The notes under the pieces were generated by a model. The model was not told where the DNA came from and made no database searches. It saw nothing but the letters and a program-made list of their open reading frames with translations. Below, one piece after another: positions 38,153 through 55,590 of a stretch of 64,000 bases of DNA (its first letter is position 1; every line of letters starts with the position of its first letter). A program made the position numbers and the translations under genes. Source of the DNA: Piscicola geometra (taxonomy: Eukaryota > Annelida > Clitellata > Hirudinida > Piscicolidae); the NCBI GenBank assembly GCA_943735955.1, contig OX030961.1, forward strand, positions 2,120,983 through 2,184,982, in the 5' to 3' direction.

Positions 38153-39126
38153 ATTGGGAGATTTGAATTAATTTTGAACAGTTCAGTTATTCAAAGTACT
38201 TACAATCTTTTAAAATATTTGATTTTGCTTGTTGATGCTAACTTTTCTTAATTAGAACAAAGGTTTTTTTAGTTGACTTGACTTGATAAACATCCTTAGA
38301 TAGCAATCCTTTATATAGAGTAACCAAACCCAGTTTGTGACTAAGTAGTGCTCAAATCCCTTTGGAATCCGCTTAATCACAAATTCAAAACTTAATAATA
38401 CGTAAGCAACAACAATAGACCATTCTTACTGGTGCGAACATAAAAGAAAGATATATAACATATATAATAATAAAATATATTAAAAATATATATAACAATA
38501 TGAATGGAATATGACTAGAGACTTAGTGGGAGATTCCTCTAAAGAAAGTTCTAATCACGCCCACAATTACGTCGCAATGATAATCGTTGAGTCATTGGTC
38601 ACAAAGGAAATTTGAAAAATTCTTGAAGGCATTGATTTCAATAGCTTCTATATGCTTTCTTATTTAAAATCATTTCAATTCAAAATAGTTTTTTGATTGC
38701 TTATGCATTTGCTTTAGGAGGGGGTAAGGAGGGCTGCCACTGAATTAAAAGAGTGAGTCATGAATAAAAAATCAATGATAATATTTAAAAAATCTCTTTA
38801 AAAATTTGTCATCAAATTCAAGAAAGTTTTTGGTACAAATAGCACCATGGTTTAAATATTCAACTTTAAAAAAAGCAGATTTTTGAATTGATTATCGTAA
38901 ATGTGGCCAAAGAGATAATTGTGAAAAAAAAGTTTTAATCTCAATAGGGTTTCAAAAGGGAAAGGCGCTTTTGAAAGAAAAAAATAATTAATTTAACAAA
39001 AGTTTTTAACGATTCCTCGTTGAAGCTGTGGTCAATTTTATTTATTTGTAAAAACTTTTTTTTCCAATTATACAAAAGCTTTCAGTCAATTAAACCCAGC
39101 CACTCTGACATTAGTTTTGTTTGAAC
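38153..39126. other. Intergenic, protease 5' flank
   Basis: AT-rich; no feature recognised before the transposon boundary at 39127. Confidence 0.45.
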
Positions 39127-40716
39127 TAGAGGTCGGACATGGACGATTTTTCATTCCCGGTCCCGTCCCGTTCCCGAAATTTGTTTTCCTGTCTCGTCCC
39201 GTTCTCGATGGGACATCAGAATTTTGATTCCCGTCCCGCCCCGTTCCCGAAATTTGTTTTCCCGTCCCGTCCCGTTCCCGATAGGACATCAGAATTTTGA
39301 TTCCCGTCCCGTCCCGTTCCCGCAACTCGATTCCCGGTTCCGACCCGTTCCCGAAACTTTTATTTATTCATTGATTTTCGCTACCGTTTTCACTGGTCCC
39401 AAACTTGCTAGTTCTAACATTTCTTGCAATTTATTATTTGAAAGTCAGAGAATATTTCTTTTAATAAAATAAAAAAACACGATTTAAATTTCAAATATTT
39501 ATTGAAATGAAAGTATTGAAGTTAGTCATTGTTTTTGAGTAATTCAATCAAGTCTTTATTGCTTTTCACACGGGTTAAACCGTCAAGAGTTTCAGCTTTC
39601 AAATGAGATGATTTTGGGTCTGAAGTTAAACGACCACATATTGAAAAATTCCGTTCACAGGGAATATAACTGGCAGATATACTAAAAAAAATTTTGGCTA
39701 CTTCTTGTTGTATTTTAAAATTGCTCATTTCACTTTAATAAAATAAAACATCTTTATAATCTTCGATTTTTTGGGACGTAATTGTGAATATTTGTACAAT
39801 TCATCCTCTTCTGAATTTTTTTCTTCGTTCATTATTAATTCTTCAATAATGATAGAAATATGTTTTTGACAACATTCTTATTCTCCACAACTACAAATAT
39901 AAAATCATTCGTATAATTTGTTAGTATAATAATTTTATTATAATTTTTACGTTATAAAAACAAACATAATAGGTCTAAATAACCATAATTTGTTTTTTTT
40001 CTCAACGGCGCTGCAGCTTGGTCAGGCTGTACAAAATAGAATTAAATTTTCTCTAATGAAAGTCTTGGTATTTATTTCTTTTCTATCCCAAACTTTTTTC
40101 CTATTATTCTTTCATACTCTGGATGCAACAGACATGCTGTCATATGAATGAGATCAATGGCATCTTTTCTTTTGTCGAAATGATCAACTGAACAATCATT
40201 TGGAAATTAATCATTCAAGTTCAAAGTATTAATTTATAAAATTAAAATAATCTAACTGACCATTTTGATTTCATCTGAAAAGTTTTCATCATCACCCATT
40301 TGTTCTAATCTTCCTAATCTTTGGACTCACCATAACAACTTCAAATGTAGTGTTGGAGATTTCGACATTGGCAATGGTGGCTTCGTTACACATTTCTATT
40401 GCATTTAATACTTATTTTAAGTATGGAGTATCGATGAAATAAAGATTTCCATACTTAGAAGTTTGCTGAAAAATCATTGTTAAAAAATCCAATCCCAATA
40501 ACTGTCATTCCCGTTTTTCCCGTTCCCGATTTAAAAGTTGATTCCAGTTCCCGTCTTTTCCTGTTCCGGACTTGAAAGTTGATTCCCGTTCCGGTTTCCG
40601 TCCCGAAAACCTATTCCCGGTTCCCGACTTTTCCCGTCCCGAAATTAATTTTCATTCCCATTCCCGCGGGAGTCCCGCGGGTACCCGGTCAGATCGGGTA
40701 CCCGGTCCGACCTCTA
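39127..40716. mobile_element. hAT-type DNA transposon with degraded transposase (1590 bp)
   Basis: The ends carry a 12-bp terminal inverted repeat TAGAGGTCGGAC. Flanks GTTTGAAC (39119-39126) and GTAAGAAC (40717-40724) match at six of eight bases, an aged 8-bp target duplication. Dense CCCGTCCCGTTCCCG motifs fill both subterminal regions (39155-39350 and 40508-40700). The interior holds the remnant described at 39522-39728. Its terminal TAGAG-C-GAC form parallels the element at 9262-10502. Confidence 0.85.
39522..39728 (-). pseudogene. hAT transposase C-terminal dimerisation-domain remnant
   Basis: A 68-residue frame with SASYIPCERNFSICGRLTSD and SSHLKAETLDGLTRVKSN, the pattern of the hAT family C-terminal dimerisation region (ER-FS-aGR-...-L--e---l-----N). 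The rest of the transposase is not readable in one frame, so the copy is probably inactive. Confidence 0.8.
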
Positions 40717-41089
40717 GTAAGAACCAATGTTTCTAGCTACGGGCCTGATTTGCTGGTATTTTCATTGGCGTGGAACGATGATCCAGAAGATTTGACTTGC
40801 TAGATATTTGATTATAATTTTTCTTTTTTATAAATAAAATATATATATATAATTTGTTCATGAATGATTAATTCTAAGCACTTTTAAGTAAGTTTTTCAT
40901 CTTTTCCAAACAATTTCATGATTTTTTGTCTCTATGTTTATTCAAAAATCATTAAAATAACTCAATAATTTCTAAAAAGTCTACAGCAGTATGAGTAGTT
41001 TTTCTAAACGTTATGACAGAAGCTATATCTTTATTGGTATGCTGAAAGCATTTCAGTGTAAAATCTCTGGTTCAACGAACAGCCATAGT
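40717..41089. other. Intergenic, 3' flank of SH2 adaptor gene
   Basis: AT-rich with a TATATATATA run near 40842; no feature recognised. Confidence 0.4.
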
Positions 41090-45280
<4,191 letters not shown>

Positions 45281-46909
45281 AGCAGACGGTGCTGATAATG
45301 ATGATGATGATGATAATGATGATGATGATAATGATGATAATGATGATGATGGTGGTGGTGGTGGTGATGATGCTGATGATGATAATGGTGGTGATGTTGA
45401 TGATGATGGTGATATTGATGATAACCATGAAGTTGGGAAATGAAAAGATAATCGTTTTTCATTTAATTGTGAAAATAAAAATGTCAATTATTACTAACTT
45501 TTGAACATATTTTCTTTTTTATGATAATATCCTGTTTTTAGTGGTGTCTAAAACTTGTCAGAAGAAAGTTGCTTACGATGAATATAAGAAAATTAAAAAA
45601 TAACTTTTTAAAGACAAAAAATTGAGTATCGACGGGTATTGGAGGATTAAATAAAATATAGTAAAAGTATTTTCAACTTCGCTTCCTTTTAACGCGTTTA
45701 TAATTATCCTAAAAAATTGAAACTTTTGAAATCTATTTTGAACAGATCGTAATGAAACAATATAGAACCACAAATATAAAAGTTCTTCAGATTATATAAG
45801 AGATATCGTTTCTCTCCCCCCCTCCATTTATTATGCCATTCAACCCATTGTACTGCCTAGTAAGTGTCTAACAATAGCAACTACTTGCTCATTTGATGCC
45901 ATTTTCATTTTATGTATGGTAGAAAGTATAATCAAACTTGTTTGTTAAAGGGTTTTAATAGAGGTTTTTTTACAATGTTCAGTTTTTAGTCTCCTCATGT
46001 ATATTTAATGAATATTATTCTTTTCTTTCTTATCTTTTGCTTTTAGTTTTGTATCACCTACATTCATTAAATAGATTTAAATATATAATATAATGCATAA
46101 CTTTTACCCAGTCAGTCAGAGCGCTTATATGGTAGCTATGAGACCTGTGTCTTATAGACTAGTGTGGACGATGAAGCACGGAGGTTTTCCCAAACAAATT
46201 AACTCAATTTCAACCACACATGTACATCAACCTAAATGTCTAAGATAAGAACTTTTCGAGGCCAATTATATATGAAAATTAATTTTAATTTCCAAGTTTT
46301 ATCGAGGCCATATCGCTAAGATGTTTCTAGAGCTGCAGAAGGAGCTTATCTTTTTTCAATCCAATCAATCAATAAACCAATCAAACAGAAATTATGAATT
46401 AGATACTAAGTTTTTTCTGACTGTGGTGTTTTGAAATTCAATGGTTGTAGAATGCTACAAAGAAGCATATTTGAGAGATAAAAAGACAAGAAAAATAATA
46501 AATCAACTTATTTATTCCTACTGTAAATAAATACCTTATGCATCGGCAAAAATTTAAAATTAAAATATTTAAAACAAACATTTTGATTTAAAATTCCTAG
46601 TTTTATATGAAAGCAGAACAAAACTGAAAACCGCTCTAAACAAATCCGATGCACATGACTACTGCACTACCTGTAGCACTGACTAGTCGTACTATGACTC
46701 TTTTCAGGTGTTCAAAAGTACAAAACTAATTTATTAAGTTTGTATCTATTACTTAGTTTTGGACGATGACACGTTTTAGTTGGAAGCTATAAATGCATCC
46801 ACAAAGCTTTATTTAAAACATTTGATTTTTTATTGATGAGATTTAAGATTTGATGTTTACAGTCAAAATTGCTAATATAATATAAAACTATTTTCTGAAC
46901 TGGAATTAA
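45281..46909. other. Divergent intergenic region, adaptor and ankyrin-repeat genes
   Basis: A (GAT)n-rich array at 45290-45425 lies directly upstream of the adaptor start. The rest is AT-rich without recognised exons. Promoters of both divergent genes must lie here. Confidence 0.45.
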
Positions 46910-49900
46910 ATGTTCGGGATGGAAAATGAGGTGGTAGATAATGGTAAGTCATAACTTACTTTCTTTCGGATAGTGTGAGAACATTTGCAGATTGTGTCTT
47001 TTTTGTACGATGTATATCGAAGGATAGCAGCATTGGTGCAAAGTTTTGATAAATGCTTATGTTTCTATTAATTTATCTGCAGTTAATCTATCAACACATT
47101 AATTAATTTTGTTCGTAATAACAAGCTAAATAAATAACAATACTCTTTGAGCTCTCCTGAATTATTGTATTAAAACTTAATTATTATAAAATATATTAAA
47201 TACTAATAAATTACAAAATAAAATGCAAAACTTCCCAGTTGACACTTCGGTGGAGCTGGAAGAAGCCGATGATTTGATCGACATCCACTTCGCCATCGTT
47301 AACGACGAAGCAGATAATGTACTTGTACTTCGGAAATTCATAAATTTAGGAATAACATACAACTTGAGTATTTGAAGATAAATAAGTATTAAACCTTATT
47401 TAAAACTTCAAAAATCGCTTGCAAAACAAATTCACATTGACTTCAAATTTTTCCGTACTATAAAACTTTGTTTGACTCTTTCAGTTGGCATCGTTGTGTG
47501 ATCATGCAAGCAACCTGGACGCACGTTTCTTGGACGACCTCGATCCTCAGCACCTCAACATGACGCCCCTGGCTCTCGCAGCAGCGCTGAACAAGCCCCA
47601 TCTATGCAAAGTTCTAGTGCTTTTGAATCTTTTCAAACTTTAAAAGAGCTTCATTGTTTTAAAATATTTTATAATGTTGATTTAATGTTCAATGTAATAC
47701 TTCAATTTGAAACATTTCAGCCCTTAAATCTTATTTTCTGATATGCCTTAAATTAACGAAAAACGTTTTTTCTACAGATATTGTTGGACAAGGGAGCTAG
47801 TGTAGACGCTACATTCGCGAACCTCAAGACCACAGCTCTGATGACTTCTTCCTTCCACGGGCACCCTGAGGTAGTGAGACTGCTGCTGAATGCTGGTGCC
47901 AATCCTGCTCTGACTGACGTGCAGAAGAGCACAGCGCTGGGTTACTGCTTCGGAGGCAGTCGACAGAGAGACGTAGTGAAGCAGTTGTTGGAGGCTGGCG
48001 TCGATGTGAATATCTCGAACGTTTTAGGCATGAATGCTTTTTTGTTGGTTTCTGGATATGGAAACCCGAATCTGCTGAACATGGTGTTGCAGGCTGGTAC
48101 GAAAGTGCAAGGAGTGGTAAACAACTACGGCCATACTCCGCTGCACTTGGCTGTGCTCGGAAAACTCTCTCAAGTGAACCAAATCACTCAAAAAGGCTTG
48201 TACAACACTGCTCATTACGGCCTCAACAGACGAAATCTCAAACAAACGTTTGTGGAGTGGGCAAAAAACAATCTTGATGTTTTAGGACAAGTGGAAATTG
48301 GTGCAAAATTTGAAAAAGTAGGTCGGCTGATGGAAGATCTGGGAGAGCATCTAGGCAAGTGTAGACTTTCCTCTGCTGAGTTTATGAGTGATGAAGAGCA
48401 ACTGAAGAAGAAAGTGGATGCTGCAACAGCTCTGAGAAAAAAGATTCTGATGGAGAGTTCCAGCAATAGAAAGAGCACCATCCTTGACTCCATACTCTCT
48501 TGCGGTGGCAAGCGAAGCAAGCAAGGTGCAGTGAAATTCGATTAACAATTTATAATCACATATAAATTTGTTTAAATTAACTTCAAAAATATATAGTTTT
48601 CATATTAACTTATTTCAATAATATTCAGACAAAAAAAAGTTGATGTCAGAGAAAGCAGGAGCACCAATGGAACGCCTGGAGTCTGAGCCTCTGAACCTGT
48701 CGGAAGACCAGGAAGGGCATGTGGAAAGAATCTGCAAGCAGTTTCTGACCTCAATCGATATGATGCTGCAGGTGAACTGTGACAAGGACAAGGTTGAACA
48801 CACATTCGCTCTCACTCCACTTGACATTGCCATCTTGAACGGAGATGTCGAGTCGTCTGCCCTGCTGCTCTCCCGAGGGGCTGACCCTGACCACCTGATG
48901 TCTTCTCTCGCCCTATCTGACCTTTACCAGTCCATATCGGCCCTCAGACCAGACAAGAAATATATCAAAGACTTGCTCGACCATGACAAGTGTCTCAATG
49001 TTAACCAGTCGTTCTCTCAAGCACACATCCCTACAAGGTATCATTCTTATTTTAATAGATTATTACCGTCTACATTAACTTATGAAACCAAATTATATTT
49101 TAATTTCTTTAAAACAAAATTATTCTTCTCTGAAAGATTGAACGAATCGGAGAACGAAGACATGATAGGTGACAATGGCTTGACTGCCATGGCGGTAGCA
49201 GCCAAGTGTAGAGACAACTCCACCACAGATGTCATCAAGATGCTAGCCAAACACGGTTATTTAGAGAAGTGTTTGAACTTTGAGTGTGAACTAAATTACA
49301 TTAAAGTCAATAGTTTTTTTCTCTCGCGAACTAAACCTACGGACAGGAGCGGACATAAACGGAGTGGGAGTGGGTGGAAGGACTCCTCTGGGAGAAGCGT
49401 GCAGATGGGGCAATGTGAAGATGGTGGAGTTCTTGCTGACTCAGGGAGCTGACATGGAACAGCCAAACCCTGCCTTCAAAATGGCCACCCCTCTCGCCAT
49501 AGCAACCATCTCGAGACAACCAGCTATTGTACAGTTTCTCATATCGGTAAGCAAGTTTTTTTAAATAACTAATATAATATCAAAAAAAGTCTTAAAATCT
49601 AAACGATTTATTTTTTTCCAAAGAAAGGAGCAAAGATCGACAAAGAAATGAGTGACAAGCGGACACCTCTTATCTCGGCCATAGACTGCGAAGACATGGC
49701 AATGGTTGATAGACTTCTACAGGCCGACCCAGTTCTTAACTGTCATAACAAAAACTCATTTGACCACCAGATGATCAAACTCTACCAATCTTCTAATAAA
49801 GGTACCTTTCATCTTAATTTTTTCGCAATTTTTATATAAAAAATACTTTAAGTGAGTTGAAAAACTTTATGCGTATATTCATATTTTAAAAAATCTTTCG

Positions 49901-50967
49901 TGAATGAAAAACGTAAATAAAGAATTTTGACAAAGTATAGCATTTTTACAGTATGATTAAAACTGACAGCACAATAATCACATTGTACAGACATTAGAGT
50001 GATCCTGCAAGAGATCTCGAAGAGAGCGGCAGAGATAAAAGCGGAGGAAGATGAAGACGAGGATGCTCACCATCGATCGAGCAGACTCCCCGATTTACGA
50101 TCATCAACCCTTGCAAATGCTGTGTACGATACTATACAATCAGAAGAAGCTCGGGAAGATTACATGCAAGAAAAAGCTTTCAAAATCAAGACAAACATGA
50201 GCAAAAAGATTGAAAAGGTTGAAAATGAGCAAGGGAAAGAAGAGGTTGATGAGCCCTTGATTGTGCCGCAATTTAGAAAAGCATTAGAGCCTATGAACAA
50301 GGAAGTTGAGATGCCCATCTATAGCAAGGTTAAAAAGCCCAAGAAATCATCTAAAAAGAATGTTTCAGCTTCGAAAGATCTAGCAAAAAATCTTGAAGAA
50401 TTGGAAATAAAAGAAGAGATTGACGAAACTAAAGATTCAAATGAAAAAGCGTTCATTGAAAAGAATGACATTGTAGATGGCCCCAAGAAAGAAGATCCTA
50501 CTCCGGCTGAGGTCAGTAATGAGCAGAACGTTACTGAACAGCACGATGGACTTCTAAAAGTTGATGATGCGAATAACGCTCCATTTTTGGAATCACCTAG
50601 TCCAGGATCACTTCCGATTGAACCATTGAAAAACAAACTTAAAAAAATAAAGAAAAAAATATCTAAAGTTCCAGTGGAAGAAATTAAAGAGGTGTCCAAA
50701 GTGGATTACGTAGAAGAGATCGAAAATATTTCTGAAAATGTCACTACACAAGTTACTTTAACAAAAAAGAAAACTAAAAAGAAAGTGAAAGCTTACAAAA
50801 ACGATGAAGAAAATATCGTGGAGGCCAATGAAATTCAACAAGAATTAGTAGCAGTGGTTGAGCCGATTGTTGAAAGCAATGAGACAAAGAGCAAACATAA
50901 AACAGGAAAAAGTAAGAAGTCCCTCAAGACAAACGGAGAAGTTTTGAATGAAGAAGTTACAGTTTGA
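46910..50967 (+). CDS. Ankyrin-repeat protein with Lys/Glu-rich C-terminal tail
   Basis: Probably an intracellular scaffold; no specific orthologue recognised. Exons: 46910-46943, 47239-47318, 47485-47610, 47778-48525, 48629-49037, 49137-49255, 49347-49546, 49624-49801, 49991-50967 (956 residues, phases agree). Two clusters of ankyrin repeats are visible: residues about 55-200 (MTPLALAAALNKPHLCKILL, TALMTSSFHGHPEVVRLLL, GHTPLHLAVLGK) and about 350-620 (FALTPLDIAILNGDVESSAL, GLTAMAVAAKCRD, RTPLGEACRWGNVKMVEFLL, ATPLAIATISRQPAIVQFLI, KRTPLISAIDCEDMAMVDRL). A charged insert of about 90 residues separates them. The last 325 residues are Lys/Glu-rich with IKKKISKVPVEEIKEVSK-type stretches, probably coiled or disordered. 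The first ATG of the first exon was chosen; a second in-frame ATG lies three codons downstream. Confidence 0.85.
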
Positions 50968-51937
50968 AGCGAGCGTTCCTGCTCTTCAAGATTTGAACAC
51001 TTTACTCTCCATATTGTCTCATCCCAGAATTGGGCGAACAAATTCTAGAATTTACTATTTCATTTAAAGTATATAGAAAATTATGGATGACATTTAGAAT
51101 TGTATCAAATGCATTGAAAAATATATTTTTATTTCAAAATGAAACTAGCAGCTAATTTCTAGTTTTTCTACATTTTTTTAGTTTTTCATTTTATAATCCG
51201 ACTAATTTTATGGACAATATATGTAGTTTATTCGTTTTATTTTATTTTCTACGTTAGTTACCAACTGCCCCAAAAGATATTCAAGCCAGTTAGTATCTTG
51301 GTTTCGTGAATTGTTTTCTTTCCATGAGATTCCACTAAATATATGCCCTTTTTGAACATTTGATCTGTTTTTAATCTATACTTTGTTAATAAACTCATCG
51401 ATCTATTTTATAAATAACAGCTCCATTATCACTAACAAAAATCAAAAGCTGATCCATACAACGGAATAACAATAACCAAATGATTGAATTAAGTCTCAGA
51501 GCTAATACTGTGATGCCTCAGTTGAGAATTTTTCAATGGTAGAGAACTAAAATGTATTCACTAAGCTATCCAGAAAACTCTGGCCGCATACAGTCGTTGC
51601 CATGACTCGTTTGAGACAATGAAGGGATATAAGGAAGAGTTTACCAAGTGCACTCTCCAAGACAACGACAACATACACTGATTATGTCTTCACGATAACA
51701 ACAGCAAATGATGCAGACCAATGATTTCAAAAATACATCTTGTTTACGAGAACAGATCAAATTAGAGTACTTCGAAAGTATAATTCACTTCACGCACGAC
51801 ACGAGAAAGCAAATATTAGCGACTAAACCCAAAAATAAAACTTAAAAGTCGATGCAAAACACTCAGAACTGAATTGCTTAACCAAAAGTTCATCAAACTA
51901 ATCCACTGCGAAGATGATCGACCGACAGTCGCCTAGA
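50968..51937. other. Convergent 3' flanks of ankyrin-repeat and malate dehydrogenase genes
   Basis: Non-coding, AT-rich. No repeat or exon recognised. Confidence 0.5.
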
Positions 51938-54900
51938 TCACTGGCTGCAGGCTTCGAGAGCCTGGTCTCTCTCTTCGAGGAGTTCTGCCTTCGTGGCTGC
52001 GATCTTCTGCTTGGCGAAGTCATCAAGAGACAGGCCCTGGACGATCGAGTAGCTTCGGTCAGACTTGATGCTCACCGGGAAGCTGAAGATAAGGCCCTAT
52101 GACGGAATAATTGGTTTAATGTAGAAATTGGTATGGAAGTGGTTTAATGCATAAGTGTGCTTGAACAAATATAAAACTTGTTTTATGACTATAAATATGA
52201 GATGGATAAACGTAGAATTTAAGAAACAGCGGCGACCTCTTCAACGCCGTAGGAGCCATCAGAAGCCACTCCCATCGACACCCACTTGCCCTGATTAATG
52301 GAGGTATGCAGTTTTGTGAAGGAAACGACATGATCCCAAAACTAAAATACATCATCACCACCACCACCAATATGAATAATCTATATTACCACAATCCAAA
52401 AACCCTACTCTTTCATTCGAAACCCCCCAACCTCCTTCCAAACCACCACTAACCTGCGCCAATCCAAACCACCAGTCATGCATGTGGTCGCAAATCGCCT
52501 TGGCTGCAGACAGGGCAGAACTCAGCTTCCTGGCCGCAATCACCTCAGCGCCCCTTTTCTGGACCGTCTGTGGATGGGTTCAAGGCTCTTTTTGGTTCTT
52601 TCTTCCATTCAATGAATATATTTATTTCAACAAAAAGCAACACCAACCAACCGAGATGAACTCCCCTTTGATCCACTTGTCATCACTGATTGCTTGTGGC
52701 ACAGGCACAGTGGCTCCTGCCTTGATGGCGACTGCGTGAGTGATGTCCGGAAACTGCGTGCTGGAGTGGTTTCCCCAGATGATGGTGTTGCTGACGTCTT
52801 CACTGCCCAGACCCAGCTTTTGAGCTACCTGTTTGTGGTGTTCTTTCAAATGAATTTACTAATTATTATAATAAAATAATATAATAATTACCACTAATTT
52901 TTCTAACATAATTAATTTATTACCCTTCTAGTTATATAATTAATAAGGTCGTTATTATTAATTTATTACCCTTTCAATCATAAATTAATTCCTAATTATT
53001 AATTTATCCATAGTTATTTATTACTCTTTTAATGATATAATTAATTAGATCATGACTTGAGCTTGAGCCCTGTTCTGGTCGAGTCTGGTGAGGCAGGAGA
53101 AGCCGCTGGCAGGGATGGAGGGAGCGTACTTCATGCAGATCAGGGCGTTCGTGTTCGCCGGGTTTCCAACCACCACAATCTTTTGTGGAGGTGCTTTGTT
53201 AGTATTGGTGGAGAGGGTGGCAGTGCTGTGATTGATTGATACAATAAATAAAATAAATAAATCAATTTTGTATAGCGCCTGGGCAAGCAACTGAAGCGCT
53301 ACTCACACGACATAAGTCGTGAAACACCGCATCATATACACTAGGTATATGATAGCTCACGGTTGGCTGTACAGGGATTCGAACAGGCGACCTTTAAGTT
53401 GCAGGTCTAACGACTTACCATCTAAGCCAACCCGCTCGCCAATACAATGTGAAGGATATTCATAGTGCGACAACAATATGACAGTGATTGTATGCGTCAA
53501 TGAGATTGTAAGAATGTGTCACCTTGATTGTCTTCTTCGCGTGCTTGTCAATCGCCTCTCCTTGGACCTACATGCCAATTTTGGGAACTGAATTATTTAA
53601 ACATGTAAAGAAATATTCAATAGTTACTGCATTGAAGTATTAAACTAACTTTCAATTTTATTGGAAAGCAAAAAGTCTATCTTCTCACTGACTAATTATT
53701 AGATGAAAACCCTGATTTTTATGACAGAACTAATGCCTAAAATTTTCCCACAAAAAAACTTGTATTATCACACCACAAAGCATCATTTAATTAAATCAAC
53801 CCCCCCATACCTTGAAGATCCTCACGTTCGCCTTGAGAAGGTCCTTGCGTTCCATTCCTTCTTTCCTGGGCATCGCTCCAACCAGCATGCCCACATCGGC
53901 GTCCTTAAAGGCCACCTGGGCATCAGCCGTGCACACAATCTCTGATCGGGTGAGTTTGATAATGGTTTTGATAAATGGGATGGGTGGTGGGAGAGTAAGT
54001 GTTAATGAGTATGTAACAGTGAGAGATGGCTATGAATAGTGAATGTTGAACCTTTGAGAAGGGGGAAAGAGCAGTCAACCAGCTCCATCACCACTCCCTT
54101 GAGAGCTCCTAGCATTGGTTCTATGTCCAACAACACCAACACAATTGGCTGTAGTGCAAAATTAAATATGACATTCTCTTGCTAGGTTATCAGTACAATG
54201 AGCAGTAATTTATAATTTAAAAGAAATGTAATTTTCAAATTTAATTAAGTTATAAAAAAAATAGGTGGCCACCTGATCGCGTCCAAAGACATCTCCTTTG
54301 CATACAGGAGGGAAGAGCGAGTAGGCAATCTGGCCAGCTGCTCCAGTGATCACGACGCGGATTGGTGCTTTGAGACTCTGCAGTTTTTGTGGCAATTATT
54401 GAGTGCTTGTCCGATAAGGTTCAAAATTAGCTTTTTAAGAGAATCATGACTATGAATAGCAATTTAAATAATACATTTTTACTGAATTTTTGAATATTTT
54501 TGAAATTTTAAATAAATACTCTGTGTGTCTCATAACCTAAGTTCATGATTATTTGGTATAACAAATACTTCCAACCAAAAATTTGAAAATGAAATATGAA
54601 ACAAATAATTCTATTTAATCATTATCTAGTTTTATTCAAGGTGCCTTTCATTAAATTTTAATGAAAGGCACCTTGAATAAAACTAGATACAGTATTATAT
54701 AACCACGCGAAAATTTTTTATTAAAATTATAAGAAGTTAAAAGATTACTTCAAATATACCAATAACATAATGAAATAAAAGAAAATTAAACCAAACCATT
54801 TTGGAAAGGGAAGCGTCAGGGTTTTCTCAAACTATTTCAGCTAAAGTACACCTTTCACAGCCGGTCATATGGCCTCTAAAAGCGCTTTATTCATCATCGA

Positions 54901-55003
54901 ATTTAATTGTAAAAGCAAAACCAGCTTTTTAAAAATTCAATAAAATTCTTACCTTATGAGTTTCAGAATTATTTGTGTTTGCGTTTTTCCCCCTTTTTTT
55001 CAT
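51938..55003 (-). CDS. MDH1: Cytosolic malate dehydrogenase
   Basis: Interconverts malate and oxaloacetate with NAD(H) in the cytosol. Exons: 55003-54953, 54377-54273, 54148-54052, 53941-53811, 53567-53523, 53179-53057, 52828-52652, 52567-52454, 52290-52237, 52096-51938 (351 residues, phases agree). The NAD-binding glycine motif is [13 protein letters not shown]; active-site landmarks are [37 protein letters not shown] (catalytic Asp) and [14 protein letters not shown] (catalytic His). [16 protein letters not shown] and [18 protein letters not shown] complete the cytosolic-type C-terminal domain. The first exon adds a 17-residue Lys/Asn-rich leader ([17 protein letters not shown]) absent from vertebrate MDH1; it does not look like a mitochondrial presequence and is the least certain exon. 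The intron before exon 53179-53057 holds a SINE. Confidence 0.93.
53246..53440 (-). mobile_element. Full-length tRNA-derived SINE
   Basis: On the minus strand the head reads like a tRNA: GGCGAGCGGGTTGGCTTAGA then TGGTAAG (A box region), ending with B box GTTCGAATCCC. A short body follows, then the tail AGCGCTTCAGTTGCTTGCCC, AGGCGCTATACAAAATTGAT and a TTTATT-rich end. Flanks ATACAAT (53239-53245 and 53442-53448) are a probable target-site duplication. It lies in an MDH1 intron. The same tail occurs at 5864, 8262 and 37757. Confidence 0.85.
54623..54689. repeat. Perfect inverted repeat, 33-bp arms with 1-bp loop
   Basis: Left arm 54623-54655 (TATCTAGTTTTATTCAAGG...) is exactly complementary to the right arm 54657-54689. 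The ends are TA, as in TA-targeting elements. It lies in the first MDH1 intron, far from both splice sites. No match elsewhere in the window was seen. Confidence 0.95.
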
Positions 55004-55590
55004 AGGTGTTACACTAGGTTCTAAACCAATGGACGTTTAATCTATGGCTAGGTTTATAAATCTAAATGAAGAAAAACACCGCTCAAATGGGGGTTGATGA
55101 GCAGCGCAGATTTTTAATGCATACTATGCACATACAGACCAACTGGACTCCAATCACTGGAGGAGTCACGATAGTGGTGTTGATGATGTTCTGCTGTTCA
55201 AAATTCTGTCTTCATTTCTAAGTTATGTGTGTCTAGCAACAAATAGCTGAAATTAAGTTTTGAAGCTTTTATTTAAACTGATCACCACGCAATATAAAAG
55301 CATAAAAACTAAATTCCATTCGAAATTTCTTGTAAGAAAAACAATATAATAGTTTATTTTATAGTTCTATCAAAGTATTCGAAAAACAAAGAAACTTTTT
55401 TTAAAAAACATTTTTATTAATACATTTACTATGTTACTGAATTCAAATGATAAAATACTCAGTAATACTAAATTTTTGAAATATTTTCCATTCAAAAATA
55501 AATTAATTTTAAAGAAGTGATGAGCATGACAGTTAAGATCAGAAAAAATATTTGTAACGAAAAAGAGAAGAAATAAAAAACTATTTTTGT
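55004..55590. other. Short intergenic gap between ankyrin and MDH1 genes
   Basis: Mostly AT-rich. A minus-strand exon-like block at about 55141-55197 (QNIINTTIVTPPVIGVQL) has an ACAG before it and a GTCTGT after it, but no partner exon; it could be a noncoding 5' exon of MDH1 or chance. Confidence 0.35.

Noticed and set aside
54210..54395. MDH1 beginning with [13 protein letters not shown]
   Set aside because: There is no ATG at that position (TTG). An AG acceptor at 54378 and an upstream in-phase exon with ATG at 55003 explain the start better.
55141..55197. Exon-like block QNIINTTIVTPPVIGVQL on the minus strand
   Set aside because: No partner exon, weak donor GTCTGT, and neither ankyrin nor MDH1 needs it; kept only as a note in the intergenic entry.
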